Positions 16,038 to 25,467 are shown, counted from the stretch's first letter. The stretch: 38,691 bases of DNA from Pseudobacteroides sp. (GCF_036567765.1 NZ_DATCTU010000041.1:1-38691), one strand, 5' to 3'. Notes: a model not told the origin generated them from the letters alone. Numbers and translations: made by a program.

Positions 16038-16985
16038 CTATTTTCCAAGCATTGCAGCTCCAACTATACCTGCATCATTTCCCATCTCTGCTACTCTTAT
16101 CTGAGGCTTTGGAACCGAACCTCTGCAGTATATGTCTGCATATACCCTTTCTCTAAGAGGCTTTAAGAGGTATTCTCCCTCTTTACATACGCCTCCGCCT
16201 ATTACTATAACTTCCGGCATGAATGAATTAATTGTGTTGGATAGGCCTTCAGCTATGTACTTGATGTATTGGTCAACAACCTTTTGTCCTACGGCATCTC
16301 CCATTTTTGCAGCATCAAAGGCTGTCTTAGCATCTATTTTATCTAAATTGCCATTTATTATCTCATTAATTTTTGAGTCAGGATTAGCTACAGCAGCATC
16401 CCTTGTCTGTCTGATGAGTGCTGTCGCTGAAGCATATGATTCCCAGCATCCCTTCCTCCCGCAGGTACATTGAACACCATCGGATACTATTACCATGTGT
16501 CCAATCTCAGAACCTGCATAATTAAAGCCGCTGTAAATCTTCTTATTGATTACTATACCTCCCCCAATTCCTGTACCCAGGGTTATAGCAATACAATCAT
16601 CAACATCCTTTGCAGCTCCTGCAACGCTTTCTGCCAATGCAGCACAGTTTGCATCATTTTCCAGATATATAGGAAGGTCTATATATTTTTGCATCTCATC
16701 TCTGATTGGAGTATTATTAAAATTTAAATTACAGTTGTAAACAAGTATGCCCTTCTTACTGTCAGGCGTACCTGGCGATCCTATACCGATGCTTTTTACA
16801 TCTTTTAATTCCAGTCCTTTATCCTTAATCACTTTTAATGCCAGCTGTGCCATATCTTTAATAATTTTCTGATATGGTCTTTCCCTTTTCGTAGGAACAC
16901 TGTCCTTGTGAATCAGTACCCCATTTTCATCTACAATACCGGCTGCAATGTTTGTGCCGCCCAAATCAATACCTACATAATACAT
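16038..16985 (-). CDS. glcK: ROK-family glucokinase
   Basis: This kinase most likely phosphorylates glucose with ATP, feeding glycolysis from imported or cellulose-derived sugar. The 315 residues include the phosphate-binding IDLGGTNIAAG at the N-terminus, LENDANCAAL with catalytic Asp111, GTGIGGG, and the zinc-binding block EIGHM with His163 followed by CTCGRKGC (Cys173, Cys175, Cys180). It has no DNA-binding N-terminal domain, so it is a kinase rather than a ROK repressor. The ATG is preceded by AGGAGG. Its place between ecfT and truA interrupts a normally conserved order. Substrate is inferred from family. Confidence 0.92.
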   Translation of the reverse strand: MYYVGIDLGGTNIAAGIVDENGVLIHKDSVPTKRERPYQKIIKDMAQLALKVIKDKGLELKDVKSIGIGSPGTPDSKKGILVYNCNLNFNNTPIRDEMQKYIDLPIYLENDANCAALAESVAGAAKDVDDCIAITLGTGIGGGIVINKKIYSGFNYAGSEIGHMVIVSDGVQCTCGRKGCWESYASATALIRQTRDAAVANPDSKINEIINGNLDKIDAKTAFDAAKMGDAVGQKVVDQYIKYIAEGLSNTINSFMPEVIVIGGGVCKEGEYLLKPLRERVYADIYCRGSVPKPQIRVAEMGNDAGIVGAAMLGK

Positions 16986-17038
16986 ATTATCCTCCTGTAA
17001 ATAGCCTTTACCAATTTTCCTTTATTTCTATGTTAGAA

Positions 17039-17058
17039 CAAAATCGCTTGCGATTTTG
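17039..17058. repeat. 20-bp perfect palindrome upstream of glcK
   Basis: CAAAATCGCTTGCGATTTTG is fully self-complementary. It lies about 55 bases upstream of the glucokinase start and beyond the ecfT stop codon. A few T's follow on the minus strand (GTTC), so it may be a terminator for the ecf genes or a regulator site. Confidence 0.5.
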
Positions 17059-17079
17059 CAACATTGATTGTTGTCGTGA

Positions 17080-17110
17080 GAAACTGTGGTGTAGAATACA
17101 CCATAATTTC
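17080..17110. repeat. Hairpin sharing 14 bases with the nrdJ/mannanase intergenic region
   Basis: GAAACTGTGGTGTA (17080-17093) can pair with TACACCATAATTTC (17097-17110) with a three-base loop and one mismatch. The same TACACCATAATTTC appears at 8358-8371. Both copies lie in intergenic sequence downstream of minus-strand genes. Confidence 0.45.
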
Positions 17111-17228
17111 CTAGACATCAAAAATTAATCTTTATAATACAAATGCAACATATAGAATAATATTCGTCTATAGATTAAAGAATACTATATCTTTAACCGC
17201 GAATCAACTATTTATATTAATCTAATTA

Positions 17229-18035
17229 TCATGATTTTACTGCCAAATAAACAGCTATAGCACATAGAATAAACACTATAAAAATTACTGATACTTTAAT
17301 ATCCGCATCTGTAAACCTTAATTGCTTCAATCTTGTCCTGCCTTCTCCACCCCTGTAGCACCTTGATTCCATTGCCATCGCCAGTTCTTCTGCCCTTCTG
17401 AATGCTCCTGCTAAAAGCGGAATAAGCAAGGGAATATAGTTTTTTGACCTTTTTATGATGCCGCCCTGATCAAACTCGGCCCCCCTAGATGCTTGGGCCT
17501 TCATCAGCTTGTCGGTTTCTTCAACCAGTATGGGTATAAACCTTAAAGATAGAGACATCATCATTGCTACCTCATGAACAGGGACCCTAAATCTTTTCAA
17601 TCCTCCCAAAAGTCTTTCGATGGCATCTGTAACTGTAATGGGTGTAGTAGTAAATGTAATCATTGACGAGTTTATTATAATGAGAGAAAGCCTTAGTGTC
17701 ATTTTCACAGTAGCACTTATTCCTTCATATGTAATGCTGAAAAAGCCAAAGTCCAGGGCAGTGCTGCCTTTTGTTGTAACCAGGTTGATGGTCCCCGTTA
17801 TTAACATAATATAAATTATTGGCTTTATACTTTTTATTGCATATCTTATATGTACTTTGGTCCCTGCCAGTATAAATGCTGTAAACACTGTGGCGATTGC
17901 AAACTGATAATATGATTGAATAACCACCAAGTAAACCATTAACAGCATGGTCAATATTATTTTTGTTCTTGGGTCTGACCGGTGTAATAGAGTATTTCCT
18001 TCAATATAATGACCTAATGTCATGTTTTTAATCAT
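17229..18035 (-). CDS. ecfT: Energy-coupling factor transporter, transmembrane protein EcfT
   Basis: EcfT is the membrane scaffold that joins the two EcfA ATPases to exchangeable vitamin-binding S components. The 268 residues have about five hydrophobic segments and the two cytoplasmic coupling motifs, QASRGAEF and MESRCYRGG, which contact the ATPases. The start at 18035 overlaps the end of ecfA2 by 8 bases, which indicates translational coupling. No S component is encoded here, as usual for group II ECF modules that serve several S proteins encoded elsewhere. Confidence 0.96.
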   Translation of the reverse strand: MIKNMTLGHYIEGNTLLHRSDPRTKIILTMLLMVYLVVIQSYYQFAIATVFTAFILAGTKVHIRYAIKSIKPIIYIMLITGTINLVTTKGSTALDFGFFSITYEGISATVKMTLRLSLIIINSSMITFTTTPITVTDAIERLLGGLKRFRVPVHEVAMMMSLSLRFIPILVEETDKLMKAQASRGAEFDQGGIIKRSKNYIPLLIPLLAGAFRRAEELAMAMESRCYRGGEGRTRLKQLRFTDADIKVSVIFIVFILCAIAVYLAVKS

Positions 18036-18885
18036 GGTATTGCCCTCTTCTAAGATAACTCAAAATAATGTCCTTTGCTTCATTAACTGTAAATGCTTCA
18101 GCACTAAGAGCGGGAATCCTCTCTCTTAGAAGTCTCATAAAATAAGTAATTTGAGGAATGGACAATCCGATTTTGTTAAGCATTTCATCGTTTTGAAAAA
18201 CCTCACTTAAAGTACCATCCATTTGGATCCTTCCTTTATTTAAAACAATAATCCTTCCTACACACCTTGCCAAATCTTCCATACTGTGTGAGACTAGAAT
18301 CAATGTTGCATTATTTTCTTTTTTATATTTTATTATCGCGTCATAAACTTCATCTCTTCCCTTTGGGTCAAGACCTGCAGCTGGTTCGTCAAGAACCAGT
18401 ATCTTTGGACTCATAGCCAGGACGCCAGCTATAGCCACCTTCCTTTTTTCTCCTCCAGAAAGATTGAAGGGGGACTTTTCCAGTAAATTTTTATTAAGCC
18501 CGATTATCTTTATTGTATTTAAAACTTTCTCTTCAATATATTTTTCTTCATATCCCTGCTTAATAAGGCCATATCCGATATCCTTAAAGACAGTCTCCTC
18601 AAAAAGCTGATGCTCAGGGTATTGAAACACCAGTCCTACCTGTTTCCTTATTTCCTTTATGTTTTTCTGACTTACCTCAATTCCGCTAATATTAATACTT
18701 CCTGAAGAAGCCATGAGTATTCCGTTTAAATGCTGAACAAGGGTAGATTTGCCCGAGCCCGTGTGCCCAATTATTCCTATGGCCTCACCATCATCTATGG
18801 TTATGTTAATATCTTTTAAAGCATCTTTTTCGTAGGGACTCCCAGTCATATATGTAAACTTCAGATTTTTAATTGTTATTGCCAT
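18028..18885 (-). CDS. ecfA2: Energy-coupling factor transporter ATPase EcfA2
   Basis: The 285-residue ABC ATPase has Walker A GHTGSGKST (from Gly40), Q-loop VFQYPEHQLF, signature LSGGEKRKVAIAG and Walker B ILVLDEPAAGLDP, followed by VSHSME. With EcfA1 it forms the heterodimer that powers vitamin uptake through EcfT. It overlaps ecfA1 by 17 bases and ecfT by 8. The order of the two ATPases after rplQ supports the A2 assignment. Confidence 0.96.
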   Translation of the reverse strand: MAITIKNLKFTYMTGSPYEKDALKDINITIDDGEAIGIIGHTGSGKSTLVQHLNGILMASSGSINISGIEVSQKNIKEIRKQVGLVFQYPEHQLFEETVFKDIGYGLIKQGYEEKYIEEKVLNTIKIIGLNKNLLEKSPFNLSGGEKRKVAIAGVLAMSPKILVLDEPAAGLDPKGRDEVYDAIIKYKKENNATLILVSHSMEDLARCVGRIIVLNKGRIQMDGTLSEVFQNDEMLNKIGLSIPQITYFMRLLRERIPALSAEAFTVNEAKDIILSYLRRGQYHD

Positions 18886-19753
18886 CTAATCTACCACACT
18901 TATTTATAATTTCTTCAATCAATTTATGAGCTGCCTCTTCCGTGCTACCCATATCTAAAGGAAGGTTATACCCATTTTTGTTAAGCTCATAAAAAAGCTC
19001 TGTAACCTGGGGTACATCCAACCCTATACCTTTTATTAAATCAACTTGTGAGAATATTTCACTTGGTTTACCGTCCATTATGACAGCTCCCCTGTCTACC
19101 ACAATCACCCTGTCAAACAAGCACGCTTCTTCCATGTGATGGCTTATATGAATAATTGTAATATTATGATCTTTATTAAGCTCCTTTACAATTTCCATCA
19201 CTTCTCTTCGGCCTTCAGGATCAAGCATTGAGGTAGCTTCATCCATTACAATGCATTTAGGCTTCATTGCTAAAATACCGGCTATGGCAACCCTCTGCTT
19301 TTGCCCTCCAGACAAAAAGCCGATTTGCTGGTTTACATATTCAGACAATTTTACAGCACTTAAAGCCGCATCAACCCTTTCCCTTATCTCACCAGGGGGA
19401 ATACCAAGGTTTTCAGGACCAAAAGCAACATCTTCTTCTACGGTTGTCGCAACTATTTGGTTTTCAGGATTCTGAAAGACCATACCTACACTGCTTCTTA
19501 TCTCCCATACCATATTATTATCTCTTGTATTTATATTAGCGATATGAACATTCCCTTCAGTGGGCTTTAGCAATGCATTAAAAAGCTTTGCCAGGGTTGA
19601 CTTGCCTGAACCGTTTCTTCCTATTATTGCAATAAATTCACCCTGCTCAATCTTTAAATCTACGCCCTTAAGTGCTTCTTCCTTATTACTGCCTTTCCCC
19701 ATATTGTTGTAGAAATAATGAACGTTCTTTAGCTCTATATTTTTTTTATCCAT
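18869..19753 (-). CDS. ecfA1: Energy-coupling factor transporter ATPase EcfA1
   Basis: The 294-residue ABC ATPase has Walker A GRNGSGKST, Q-loop VFQNPENQIV, signature LSGGQKQRVAIAG and Walker B CIVMDEATSMLDP with ISHHMEE. It is the partner of EcfA2. The gene follows the ribosomal superoperon in the usual Firmicutes place, but two hairpins between rplQ and this gene suggest that most transcripts from upstream end first. The ribosome binding site is weak (GAGTGAG). Confidence 0.96.
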   Translation of the reverse strand: MDKKNIELKNVHYFYNNMGKGSNKEEALKGVDLKIEQGEFIAIIGRNGSGKSTLAKLFNALLKPTEGNVHIANINTRDNNMVWEIRSSVGMVFQNPENQIVATTVEEDVAFGPENLGIPPGEIRERVDAALSAVKLSEYVNQQIGFLSGGQKQRVAIAGILAMKPKCIVMDEATSMLDPEGRREVMEIVKELNKDHNITIIHISHHMEEACLFDRVIVVDRGAVIMDGKPSEIFSQVDLIKGIGLDVPQVTELFYELNKNGYNLPLDMGSTEEAAHKLIEEIINKCGRLDGNNN

Positions 19754-19840
19754 TTCAACTCACTCTATCGTGTTAAAATTATTTAAATAATCAACCACTC
19801 TATCAAAATAATAGGTTATATTATAGTTACTCTTTAACAT

Positions 19841-19881
19841 AAAGCACTTTAGACCTGTTTTCCATGGTTTAAAGTGCTTTT
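19841..19881. terminator. Second hairpin between rplQ and ecfA1
   Basis: AAAGCACTTT (19841-19850) pairs with AAAGTGCTTT (19871-19880), extended by five further pairs including one G-T. The long stem makes it a likely backup terminator, though the T-run on the minus strand is interrupted (TTTATGTT). Confidence 0.6.
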
Positions 19882-19910
19882 AAATAGACTAATTTATTAT
19901 CGGTTATATA

Positions 19911-19951
19911 CAAAACAAAGGGATTAAGTAATTCTTTAATCGCCTAATCCC
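19911..19951 (-). terminator. Terminator of the ribosomal superoperon
   Basis: On the minus strand GGGATTA and TAATCCC pair around an 18-base loop and are followed by TTTGTTTTG, 23 bases beyond the rplQ stop codon. Confidence 0.75.
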
Positions 19952-19973
19952 GTTACTGTTTTATATTATTTTA

Positions 19974-20498
19974 TTAAACCAACTCCAAAATAACAACCTC
20001 AGCAGCATCTCCGCGTCTTACGCCGAGCTTGTATATTCTAGTGTAACCGCCTTTTGTTTCCTTGTACTTAGGAGCGATTTCGTCAAATATCTTGTTTGCA
20101 AGGTTTATGCCGTTGCCATCCTTGTCTTTTACCTTGTAAACCCAGTTCATAATCATCTTTCTTGCATGTAACCTTGAAGGATTATCAACTGCTTTTCTTT
20201 CACTCTTCTCTTCTCTTTCAACTTTCCTGTAAGTCTTGTTGTTACGTGATGTAGCAGCATTTAAGATCTTTTTGCCTGCAGGATCCAATTTTGCAGTAGT
20301 AACTTTAACATTCTTTGGCTCGAAGTTATCAGCCTCTTTTATAGCAATTGTTATCAATTTTTCCGCGATATTTTTAACTTCCTTTGCCCTTGCCAGTGTG
20401 GTTTCGATCTTACCATACTCGAACAGTGAAGTCACAAGACCCTTTAAAACTGCTTTTCTTTGGTCTGTAGCGCGTCCGAGTTTCCTTTGTAATGGCAT
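19974..20498 (-). CDS. rplQ: 50S ribosomal protein L17, with insertion
   Basis: L17 sits near the peptide exit tunnel of the large subunit. The conserved ends are present: [20 protein letters not shown] at the start and [21 protein letters not shown] at the end. The protein has 174 residues against about 112-130 in most bacteria. The extra sequence lies mainly at residues 52-108, between the helix ending EKLIT and the conserved RLHARKM, and is basic ([13 protein letters not shown]). It is the last gene of the alpha part, after rpoA. Confidence 0.97.
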   Translation of the reverse strand: MPLQRKLGRATDQRKAVLKGLVTSLFEYGKIETTLARAKEVKNIAEKLITIAIKEADNFEPKNVKVTTAKLDPAGKKILNAATSRNNKTYRKVEREEKSERKAVDNPSRLHARKMIMNWVYKVKDKDGNGINLANKIFDEIAPKYKETKGGYTRIYKLGVRRGDAAEVVILELV

Positions 20499-20577
20499 TT
20501 AATTTACCTCCCTTACCTCTAATTCAACAGGTCTTGTAAATTTATACAAGATGCTTCATTATATTTTTATTTACGAA

Positions 20578-21525
20578 TTATTCTTCGCTTGGTGCCAATG
20601 ACAATCCAAGTGCACTTAGTTTCTGCAGAACTTCTTCAAGGGATTTTCTACCAAGGTTTCTTACCTTCATCATATCCTCTTCAGTCCTGTTTGTCAGATC
20701 TTCTACAGTGTTGATTCCGGCACGCTTTAAACAGTTGTATGATCTAACTGAGAGGTCAAGTTCTTCGATAGTCATCTCAAGAACCTTTTCCTTCTTAGTC
20801 TCTTCTTTTTCGACCATTATTTCCGTATGCTTAGCCTGATCAGACAAATCAATGAACAGATTTAAATGCTCACTAAGTATTTTCGCACCAAGGCTTATAG
20901 CCTCATCCGGTTTAATACTTCCATTTGTCCATACTTCAAATGTTAACTTGTCATAATCAGTTACCTGGCCAACACGGGTATTTTCAACTGTGTAATTTAC
21001 CTTCCTTACGGGAGTGTAAATTGAGTCAACAGGTATAATACCTATAGGCTGCCCAGGCTGTTTGTTCTTTTCAGCCGGTACGTATCCTCTGCCTTTGTTC
21101 AGGGTCAACTCAATGTAAAGTTTGTGGTCTCCATTGATTGTAGCTATATGAAGATCAGGGTTTAATATTTCAACATCCGCATCTGCAGTAATATCTGCAG
21201 CTGTAACCGGACCCTCCCCTTCTGCTTCTATATAAACTATTTTTTGACCTTCGCTGTGCATTTTTAAAGATAATCCCTTTATGTTTAGAATAATCTCAGT
21301 GACATCTTCAACAACTCCTGGAACTGTAGAAAACTCATGCAGCACACCATCTATTTTAATGGATGTAACCGCTACACCCGGTAATGAGGATAATAATATC
21401 CTCCTTAATGAATTACCCAATGTTGTACCATACCCTCTTTCAAGGGGTTCTACTACAAACTTTCCGTAAGCATTGTCTTCACTTATCGTTATGCACTCAA
21501 TCTTTGGCTTTTCTATTTCGATCAA
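20578..21525 (-). CDS. rpoA: DNA-directed RNA polymerase subunit alpha
   Basis: Alpha dimerises to nucleate RNA polymerase assembly and touches promoter DNA and activators through its C-terminal domain. The 315 residues contain the N-terminal assembly domain ([20 protein letters not shown]) and, after an acidic-basic linker near residue 240, the C-terminal domain ([28 protein letters not shown]). The start is TTG at 21525, with GGAGG 8 bases upstream. The rpsD-rpoA-rplQ order is standard for Firmicutes. Confidence 0.98.
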   Translation of the reverse strand: MIEIEKPKIECITISEDNAYGKFVVEPLERGYGTTLGNSLRRILLSSLPGVAVTSIKIDGVLHEFSTVPGVVEDVTEIILNIKGLSLKMHSEGQKIVYIEAEGEGPVTAADITADADVEILNPDLHIATINGDHKLYIELTLNKGRGYVPAEKNKQPGQPIGIIPVDSIYTPVRKVNYTVENTRVGQVTDYDKLTFEVWTNGSIKPDEAISLGAKILSEHLNLFIDLSDQAKHTEIMVEKEETKKEKVLEMTIEELDLSVRSYNCLKRAGINTVEDLTNRTEEDMMKVRNLGRKSLEEVLQKLSALGLSLAPSEE

Positions 21526-21666
21526 CCTAAAACCCTCCTTTTTGTCTTCAATTTGTTTATGAGGGCAACTGATTCTTTATCTCTTAATAGTCTAATTTTA
21601 AATCCATAGGTCCCCGACTTATCATTTCAGTTGCTATAACTAACGATTTTTTAAGTTTATAAACTA

Positions 21667-22293
21667 TTATTTAGAATACAACTCAACAATCAAGTGTTCT
21701 GCAATCGGTAAATCTATGTCTTCTCTCGCTGGAATTGCAGCTACCTTACCAACCATGTTTTCACGGTCAAACTCAAGCCACTTAGGTATTGTAGTTCTTC
21801 CTACGATTTCACTAATAGCCTTGAATTTTTCAGAGCTTCTGCTCTTTTCTTTTAAAGCAACAACGTCTCCTATTTTGAGAAGATATGAAGGAATATTTAC
21901 TTTCTTTCCGTTAACAGTGAAATGACCATGAGTAACAAGCTGTCTTGCTTCTGGTCTTGAAGTAGCCAATCCTAGTCTGTAAACTGTGTTGTCGAGTCTG
22001 CTTTCTAATATTTGGAGAAGGTTTTCACCGGTAATACCTTTTTTCTTTGAAGCAAGTTCAAAATATTTTCTGAACTGTCCTTCAAGTATTCCGTAATATC
22101 TTCTTGCCTTCTGCTTTTCACGAAGCTGTACTCCGTACTCGGAGAGCTTCTTCTTCTGCTGCCCATGCTGTCCGGGAGCATAAACCCTTCTCTTTACTGA
22201 ACATTTATCTGTATAGCATCTTTCACCTTTAAGTAAAAGTCTTTCGCCTTCTCTTCGGCAAAGCCTACAAGATGCACCAGTGTATCTTGCCAT
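21667..22293 (-). CDS. rpsD: 30S ribosomal protein S4, zinc-binding type
   Basis: S4 starts small-subunit assembly by binding 16S rRNA. The 208-residue protein carries four N-terminal cysteines (Cys9, Cys12, Cys26, Cys31: CRLCRREG and CYTDKCSVK), the zinc-binding form, and an S4 RNA-binding domain around [20 protein letters not shown]. Its ATG has GGAGGT upstream. S4 often represses its own operon; the 79-base gap before it is short but could hold such a site. Confidence 0.98.
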   Translation of the reverse strand: MARYTGASCRLCRREGERLLLKGERCYTDKCSVKRRVYAPGQHGQQKKKLSEYGVQLREKQKARRYYGILEGQFRKYFELASKKKGITGENLLQILESRLDNTVYRLGLATSRPEARQLVTHGHFTVNGKKVNIPSYLLKIGDVVALKEKSRSSEKFKAISEIVGRTTIPKWLEFDRENMVGKVAAIPAREDIDLPIAEHLIVELYSK

Positions 22294-22372
22294 TTAAATT
22301 TACACCTCCAATATAATAATCGAGACAGGCAACATCTATAATCATAACATTTATGCTGCCAAGTATTTTCTA

Positions 22373-22777
22373 TTAAACTCTTCTTCTTTTTGGTGGTCTG
22401 CAACCGTTGTGAGGAATCGGAGTAACGTCCTTTATTAAACTAACTTCAAGGCCAGCAGCCTGCAAAGCTCTAATAGCTGCTTCTCTTCCCGCACCAGGTC
22501 CCTTTACATAAACTTCTACAGACTTTAAACCATGTTCCATAGCTGCTTTTGAAGCAGTTTCAGCTGCCATTTGAGCGGCATATGGTGTGCTTTTTCTGGA
22601 TCCTCTAAAACCCAGCCCACCCGCACTAGCCCATGACAAAGCATTTCCAGTAGCGTCAGTGAGTGTAACTATTGTATTGTTGAATGTTGATCTTATATGT
22701 GCCTGACCGCGTTCAACATGTTTACGTTCTCTTCTTTTTCTGGTCGTTCTTTTTGCACCAGCGGTTTTAACTGCCAT
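22373..22777 (-). CDS. rpsK: 30S ribosomal protein S11
   Basis: S11 forms part of the small-subunit platform near the mRNA exit. With the start at ATG 22777 it has 134 residues ([20 protein letters not shown]) and contains the conserved [20 protein letters not shown] and [15 protein letters not shown] tail. A TTG at 22789 also opens the frame but abuts the AGGAGG site with no spacing, so the downstream ATG is preferred. Confidence 0.98.
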   Translation of the reverse strand: MAVKTAGAKRTTRKRRERKHVERGQAHIRSTFNNTIVTLTDATGNALSWASAGGLGFRGSRKSTPYAAQMAAETASKAAMEHGLKSVEVYVKGPGAGREAAIRALQAAGLEVSLIKDVTPIPHNGCRPPKRRRV

Positions 22778-22804
22778 TTTATTCTTCAACCTCCTTATTC
22801 AATA

Positions 22805-23173
22805 TTACTTCTTCTTGTTAGCTATTGACTTCTTAGGTCCTTTTCTTGTTCTTGCATTATTCTTCGTGTTCTGTCCTCTTACAGGAAGTCCCATTCTATG
22901 TCTGCGTCCTCTATAACATCCAATTTCAATAAGTCTCTTGATGTTTAAAGCTATCTCTCTCCTTAAATCACCTTCAACCTTGTATTCCTTGTCTATTATT
23001 TCTCTTAATTTGCTTATCTCGTCGTCAGTCAAGTCTCTGACTCTTGTGTCTGGATTTATCCCAGTTGTTGTTAAAATTTCATTTGATTTTGGTCTGCCTA
23101 TACCAAATATATAAGTCAGCCCAATTTCTATTCTTTTTTCTCTGGGTAAATCAACTCCGGCAATACGAGCCAT
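22805..23173 (-). CDS. rpsM: 30S ribosomal protein S13
   Basis: S13 contacts the P-site tRNA and bridges to the large subunit. The 122 residues are typical, beginning [20 protein letters not shown] and ending in a basic tail with [24 protein letters not shown] precedes the ATG. A gap of 158 bases separates it from rpmJ, the longest inside the superoperon. Confidence 0.98.
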   Translation of the reverse strand: MARIAGVDLPREKRIEIGLTYIFGIGRPKSNEILTTTGINPDTRVRDLTDDEISKLREIIDKEYKVEGDLRREIALNIKRLIEIGCYRGRRHRMGLPVRGQNTKNNARTRKGPKKSIANKKK

Positions 23174-23331
23174 CTTTTTACACCTCCGTTAAATTCAATC
23201 AAGTTCAATAATTTAGCTACTATGATAACTCTCCTAGTATAGTGTAATTTCAGGACATGATGAAATCATGCAGCCGCTCCCTCATACTTTTATATTAAGA
23301 AAGTTTTACACAATTTATAATGATCCAAAAA
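23174..23331 (-). promoter_or_regulatory. Untranslated stretch upstream of rpsM
   Basis: This 158-base gap inside the superoperon contains a short hairpin, CATGAT and ATCATG around a three-base loop, near 23259-23273 and preceded by a GC-rich patch (GGGAGCGGCTG). It is where an autoregulatory leader for the alpha part of the operon could lie. No clear promoter or terminator is visible. Confidence 0.3.
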
Positions 23332-23445
23332 TTAGCCTTGTTTCTGCTTATGTTTTGGATTTTCGCAGATAACCATAACTCTGCCTTTTCTTTTAATTAT
23401 TTTGCATTTTTCGCAAATTTGTTTTACAGACGGTTTAACTTTCAT
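23332..23445 (-). CDS. rpmJ: 50S ribosomal protein L36, zinc type
   Basis: A 37-residue ORF begins [20 protein letters not shown] and ends PKHKQKQG. The zinc ligands Cys11, Cys14, Cys27 and His32 are all present. It starts at ATG 23445 behind AGGAGG and lies 19 bases after infA, its usual neighbour. Confidence 0.97.
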   Translation of the reverse strand: MKVKPSVKQICEKCKIIKRKGRVMVICENPKHKQKQG

Positions 23446-23464
23446 CTTTTTGCTCCTCCTTAAA

Positions 23465-23683
23465 TTACTTAGCTCTCCAAGTTATTCTACCCCTTGTCAA
23501 ATCATAGGGTGAAAGCTCTATAACTACTCTATCACCAGGAAGAATTCTTATAAAATTCATTCTTAATTTTCCAGATATATGGGCAAGTACCTTGTGTCCA
23601 TTATCCAATTCCACCTGAAACATCGCATTTGGTAATGCTTCTATTATCTTACCTTCAACTTCTATTACATCTTCCTTAGACAA
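23465..23683 (-). CDS. infA: Translation initiation factor IF-1
   Basis: IF-1 binds the ribosomal A site during initiation. The 72-residue protein is a single OB-fold with the typical sequence [20 protein letters not shown] and the C-terminal [11 protein letters not shown]. The start codon is TTG (23683), with AAGGAGG 8 bases upstream. It is placed between the KOW-domain gene and rpmJ, as in other Clostridia. Confidence 0.98.
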   Translation of the reverse strand: MSKEDVIEVEGKIIEALPNAMFQVELDNGHKVLAHISGKLRMNFIRILPGDRVVIELSPYDLTRGRITWRAK

Positions 23684-23726
23684 TATGAAAACCTCCTTAT
23701 CAAATCACTTTCCATTATCATTCCTA

Positions 23727-23990
23727 TTATTGTCGAGGATCTTCTAAAGCCCTTCTGACTTCAGAATTGGTAACCTGCATTTTATTCAAAAGTTTTTCGC
23801 TAAGCGGCTTTACAACTTCCTCCGTAATTAAAAGGTGCTTTGCTTTTTTTCTTTTGGGTTTTTCTATTTTTCTAAGGTCGCCGTCGGAGATATATACATA
23901 TGATTCGTCCGGAATACTTATAATAATAAATTTTCTACCGGCATCTCTCCCAGCTTTTGAATAAACCACCTGACCTATCGTATAAACCAA
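23727..23990 (-). CDS. KOW-domain RNA-binding protein, L14e-like
   Basis: The 87-residue protein begins VYTIGQVVYSKAGRDAGRKF, a KOW motif as in archaeal and eukaryotic L14e/L6e/L27e proteins, followed by a basic stretch (KPKRKKAKH). Such genes commonly lie between map and infA in Firmicutes, and a role in ribosome or RNA binding is likely though not defined. The start is TTG at 23990, behind GAGGTG. Confidence 0.88.
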   Translation of the reverse strand: MVYTIGQVVYSKAGRDAGRKFIIISIPDESYVYISDGDLRKIEKPKRKKAKHLLITEEVVKPLSEKLLNKMQVTNSEVRRALEDPRQ

Positions 23991-24048
23991 AATTTCACCT
24001 CTTTTTAATGCTGTTGTAATTTAATATTATCTTGCTTCTGTGCACTTA

Positions 24049-24819
24049 TTAGGGTGTTTCGGTTATTACCATCGGCTCTTCATCGGTAACAATTATCGTA
24101 TTCTCATAATGAGCCGATAAACTGTTATCCAAAGTAACTACGGTCCATTTATTTTCAAGCAATTTTACGTTATAATCTCCTGCATTCACCATAGGTTCTA
24201 TAGCTAGTGCCATACCAGGCACAATCCTCGGATTTGCACCTTTGAATCTGTAATTGGGTATTTGAGGTTCCTCATGCATTTCAGTGCCGATTCCATGCCC
24301 CACATAATCCCTTACCACAGAATATCCGTTACTTTCAACATAATCTTGTATAGCAGCTGATATATCTCGTATCCTCTTGCCTACTACGGCGTTTTTAATA
24401 CCCTCATAGAAGCTTTGTTTAGTAACATCTATCAAATGTTGTACTTCCGTAGTAACAGTACCTACCGGAAAAGTTCTCGCTGCATCAGAGTGAAATCCAT
24501 TAAAATAGACCCCAATGTCAACACTTATAATATCGCCATCTTTTAAAACTCTTAAACCGGGAATGCCATGTACAACTTCTTCATTTACTGAAGCACATAT
24601 GCTTCCCGGGTAATCAACTGCTCCTCTAAAGGGTGCTTTATATCCTAAAAATGAAGGTATTGCACCACATTTTCTGATATAATTTTCTGCAATCTTATCA
24701 AGTTCTAAAGTTGTTACACCTGGCTTGACTGCTTCTTTTATCCTTATGAGGGCGTTGACCAATATATCGCTTGACTTTTTCATTAGTTCTATTTCAGTTT
24801 TAGATTTTTGCATGCTCAT
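24049..24819 (-). CDS. map: Methionine aminopeptidase, type I
   Basis: The enzyme removes the initiator methionine from nascent proteins. The 256 residues have the pita-bread fold motifs with all five metal ligands: Asp and Asp in ISVDIGVYFNGFHSDAA, His in GHGIGTEMHEEP, Glu in ALAIEPMV and Glu in HYENTIIV. The adk stop codon lies three bases upstream and the ribosome binding site (AGGTG) is inside adk, so the two are translationally coupled. Confidence 0.97.
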   Translation of the reverse strand: MSMQKSKTEIELMKKSSDILVNALIRIKEAVKPGVTTLELDKIAENYIRKCGAIPSFLGYKAPFRGAVDYPGSICASVNEEVVHGIPGLRVLKDGDIISVDIGVYFNGFHSDAARTFPVGTVTTEVQHLIDVTKQSFYEGIKNAVVGKRIRDISAAIQDYVESNGYSVVRDYVGHGIGTEMHEEPQIPNYRFKGANPRIVPGMALAIEPMVNAGDYNVKLLENKWTVVTLDNSLSAHYENTIIVTDEEPMVITETP

Positions 24820-24822
24820 ATG

Positions 24823-25467
24823 TCAAACACCTAATACCTTTATAACAGCTTTTGATGTTTCTTCAATTTCTTCTCTTCCAATTACAGTAAGTAACTTACC
24901 TCTTTTAGAATAGAAGCCTATCAGTGGTTCTGTTTGCTCATGGTATGTCTTAAGTCTGCTAATTACAGTTTCTTCCTTATCGTCATCCCTCTGTATAACA
25001 GATGCATTACAATTATCACATATGCCGTCCTTCTTAGTAGGATTGAAAACAGTATGGAATGTTGCCCCGCAATTTGTGCAGACTCTTCTACCAGACATCC
25101 TTTTAATTATTTCCTCATCAGCAACAGATACATTTACTACATGATCTATATCTGTGCCCATTTCATTGAGGGCTTTTTCCAGATACTCCGCCTGAGGAAT
25201 GGTTCTTGGAAATCCATCCAGAATAAAACCATTTTTACAGTCATCCTGCATAAGCCTGTCTTTTACAATGCTTATGGTGAGTTCATCAGGTACAAGCATA
25301 CCTTTATCAATGTATTCTTTTGCTTTTTTCCCTAGTTCAGTAGAATTTTTAATATTGTTTCTAAATATATCGCCTGTAGAAATATGAGGTATACTTAACT
25401 TTTGTGACAATTTAGTTGCCTGTGTACCCTTACCTGCTCCAGGAGCCCCTAGTAAAATTAATTTCAT
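24823..25467 (-). CDS. adk: Adenylate kinase, zinc-lid type
   Basis: Adenylate kinase balances AMP, ADP and ATP. The 214-residue long form begins MKLILLGAPGAGKGTQA with the P-loop, contains DGFPRTIPQAEYL, and has a lid with four cysteines (CTNCG and CDNC), the zinc-binding Gram-positive type. It follows secY, as in most Firmicutes. Confidence 0.98.
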   Translation of the reverse strand: MKLILLGAPGAGKGTQATKLSQKLSIPHISTGDIFRNNIKNSTELGKKAKEYIDKGMLVPDELTISIVKDRLMQDDCKNGFILDGFPRTIPQAEYLEKALNEMGTDIDHVVNVSVADEEIIKRMSGRRVCTNCGATFHTVFNPTKKDGICDNCNASVIQRDDDKEETVISRLKTYHEQTEPLIGFYSKRGKLLTVIGREEIEETSKAVIKVLGV

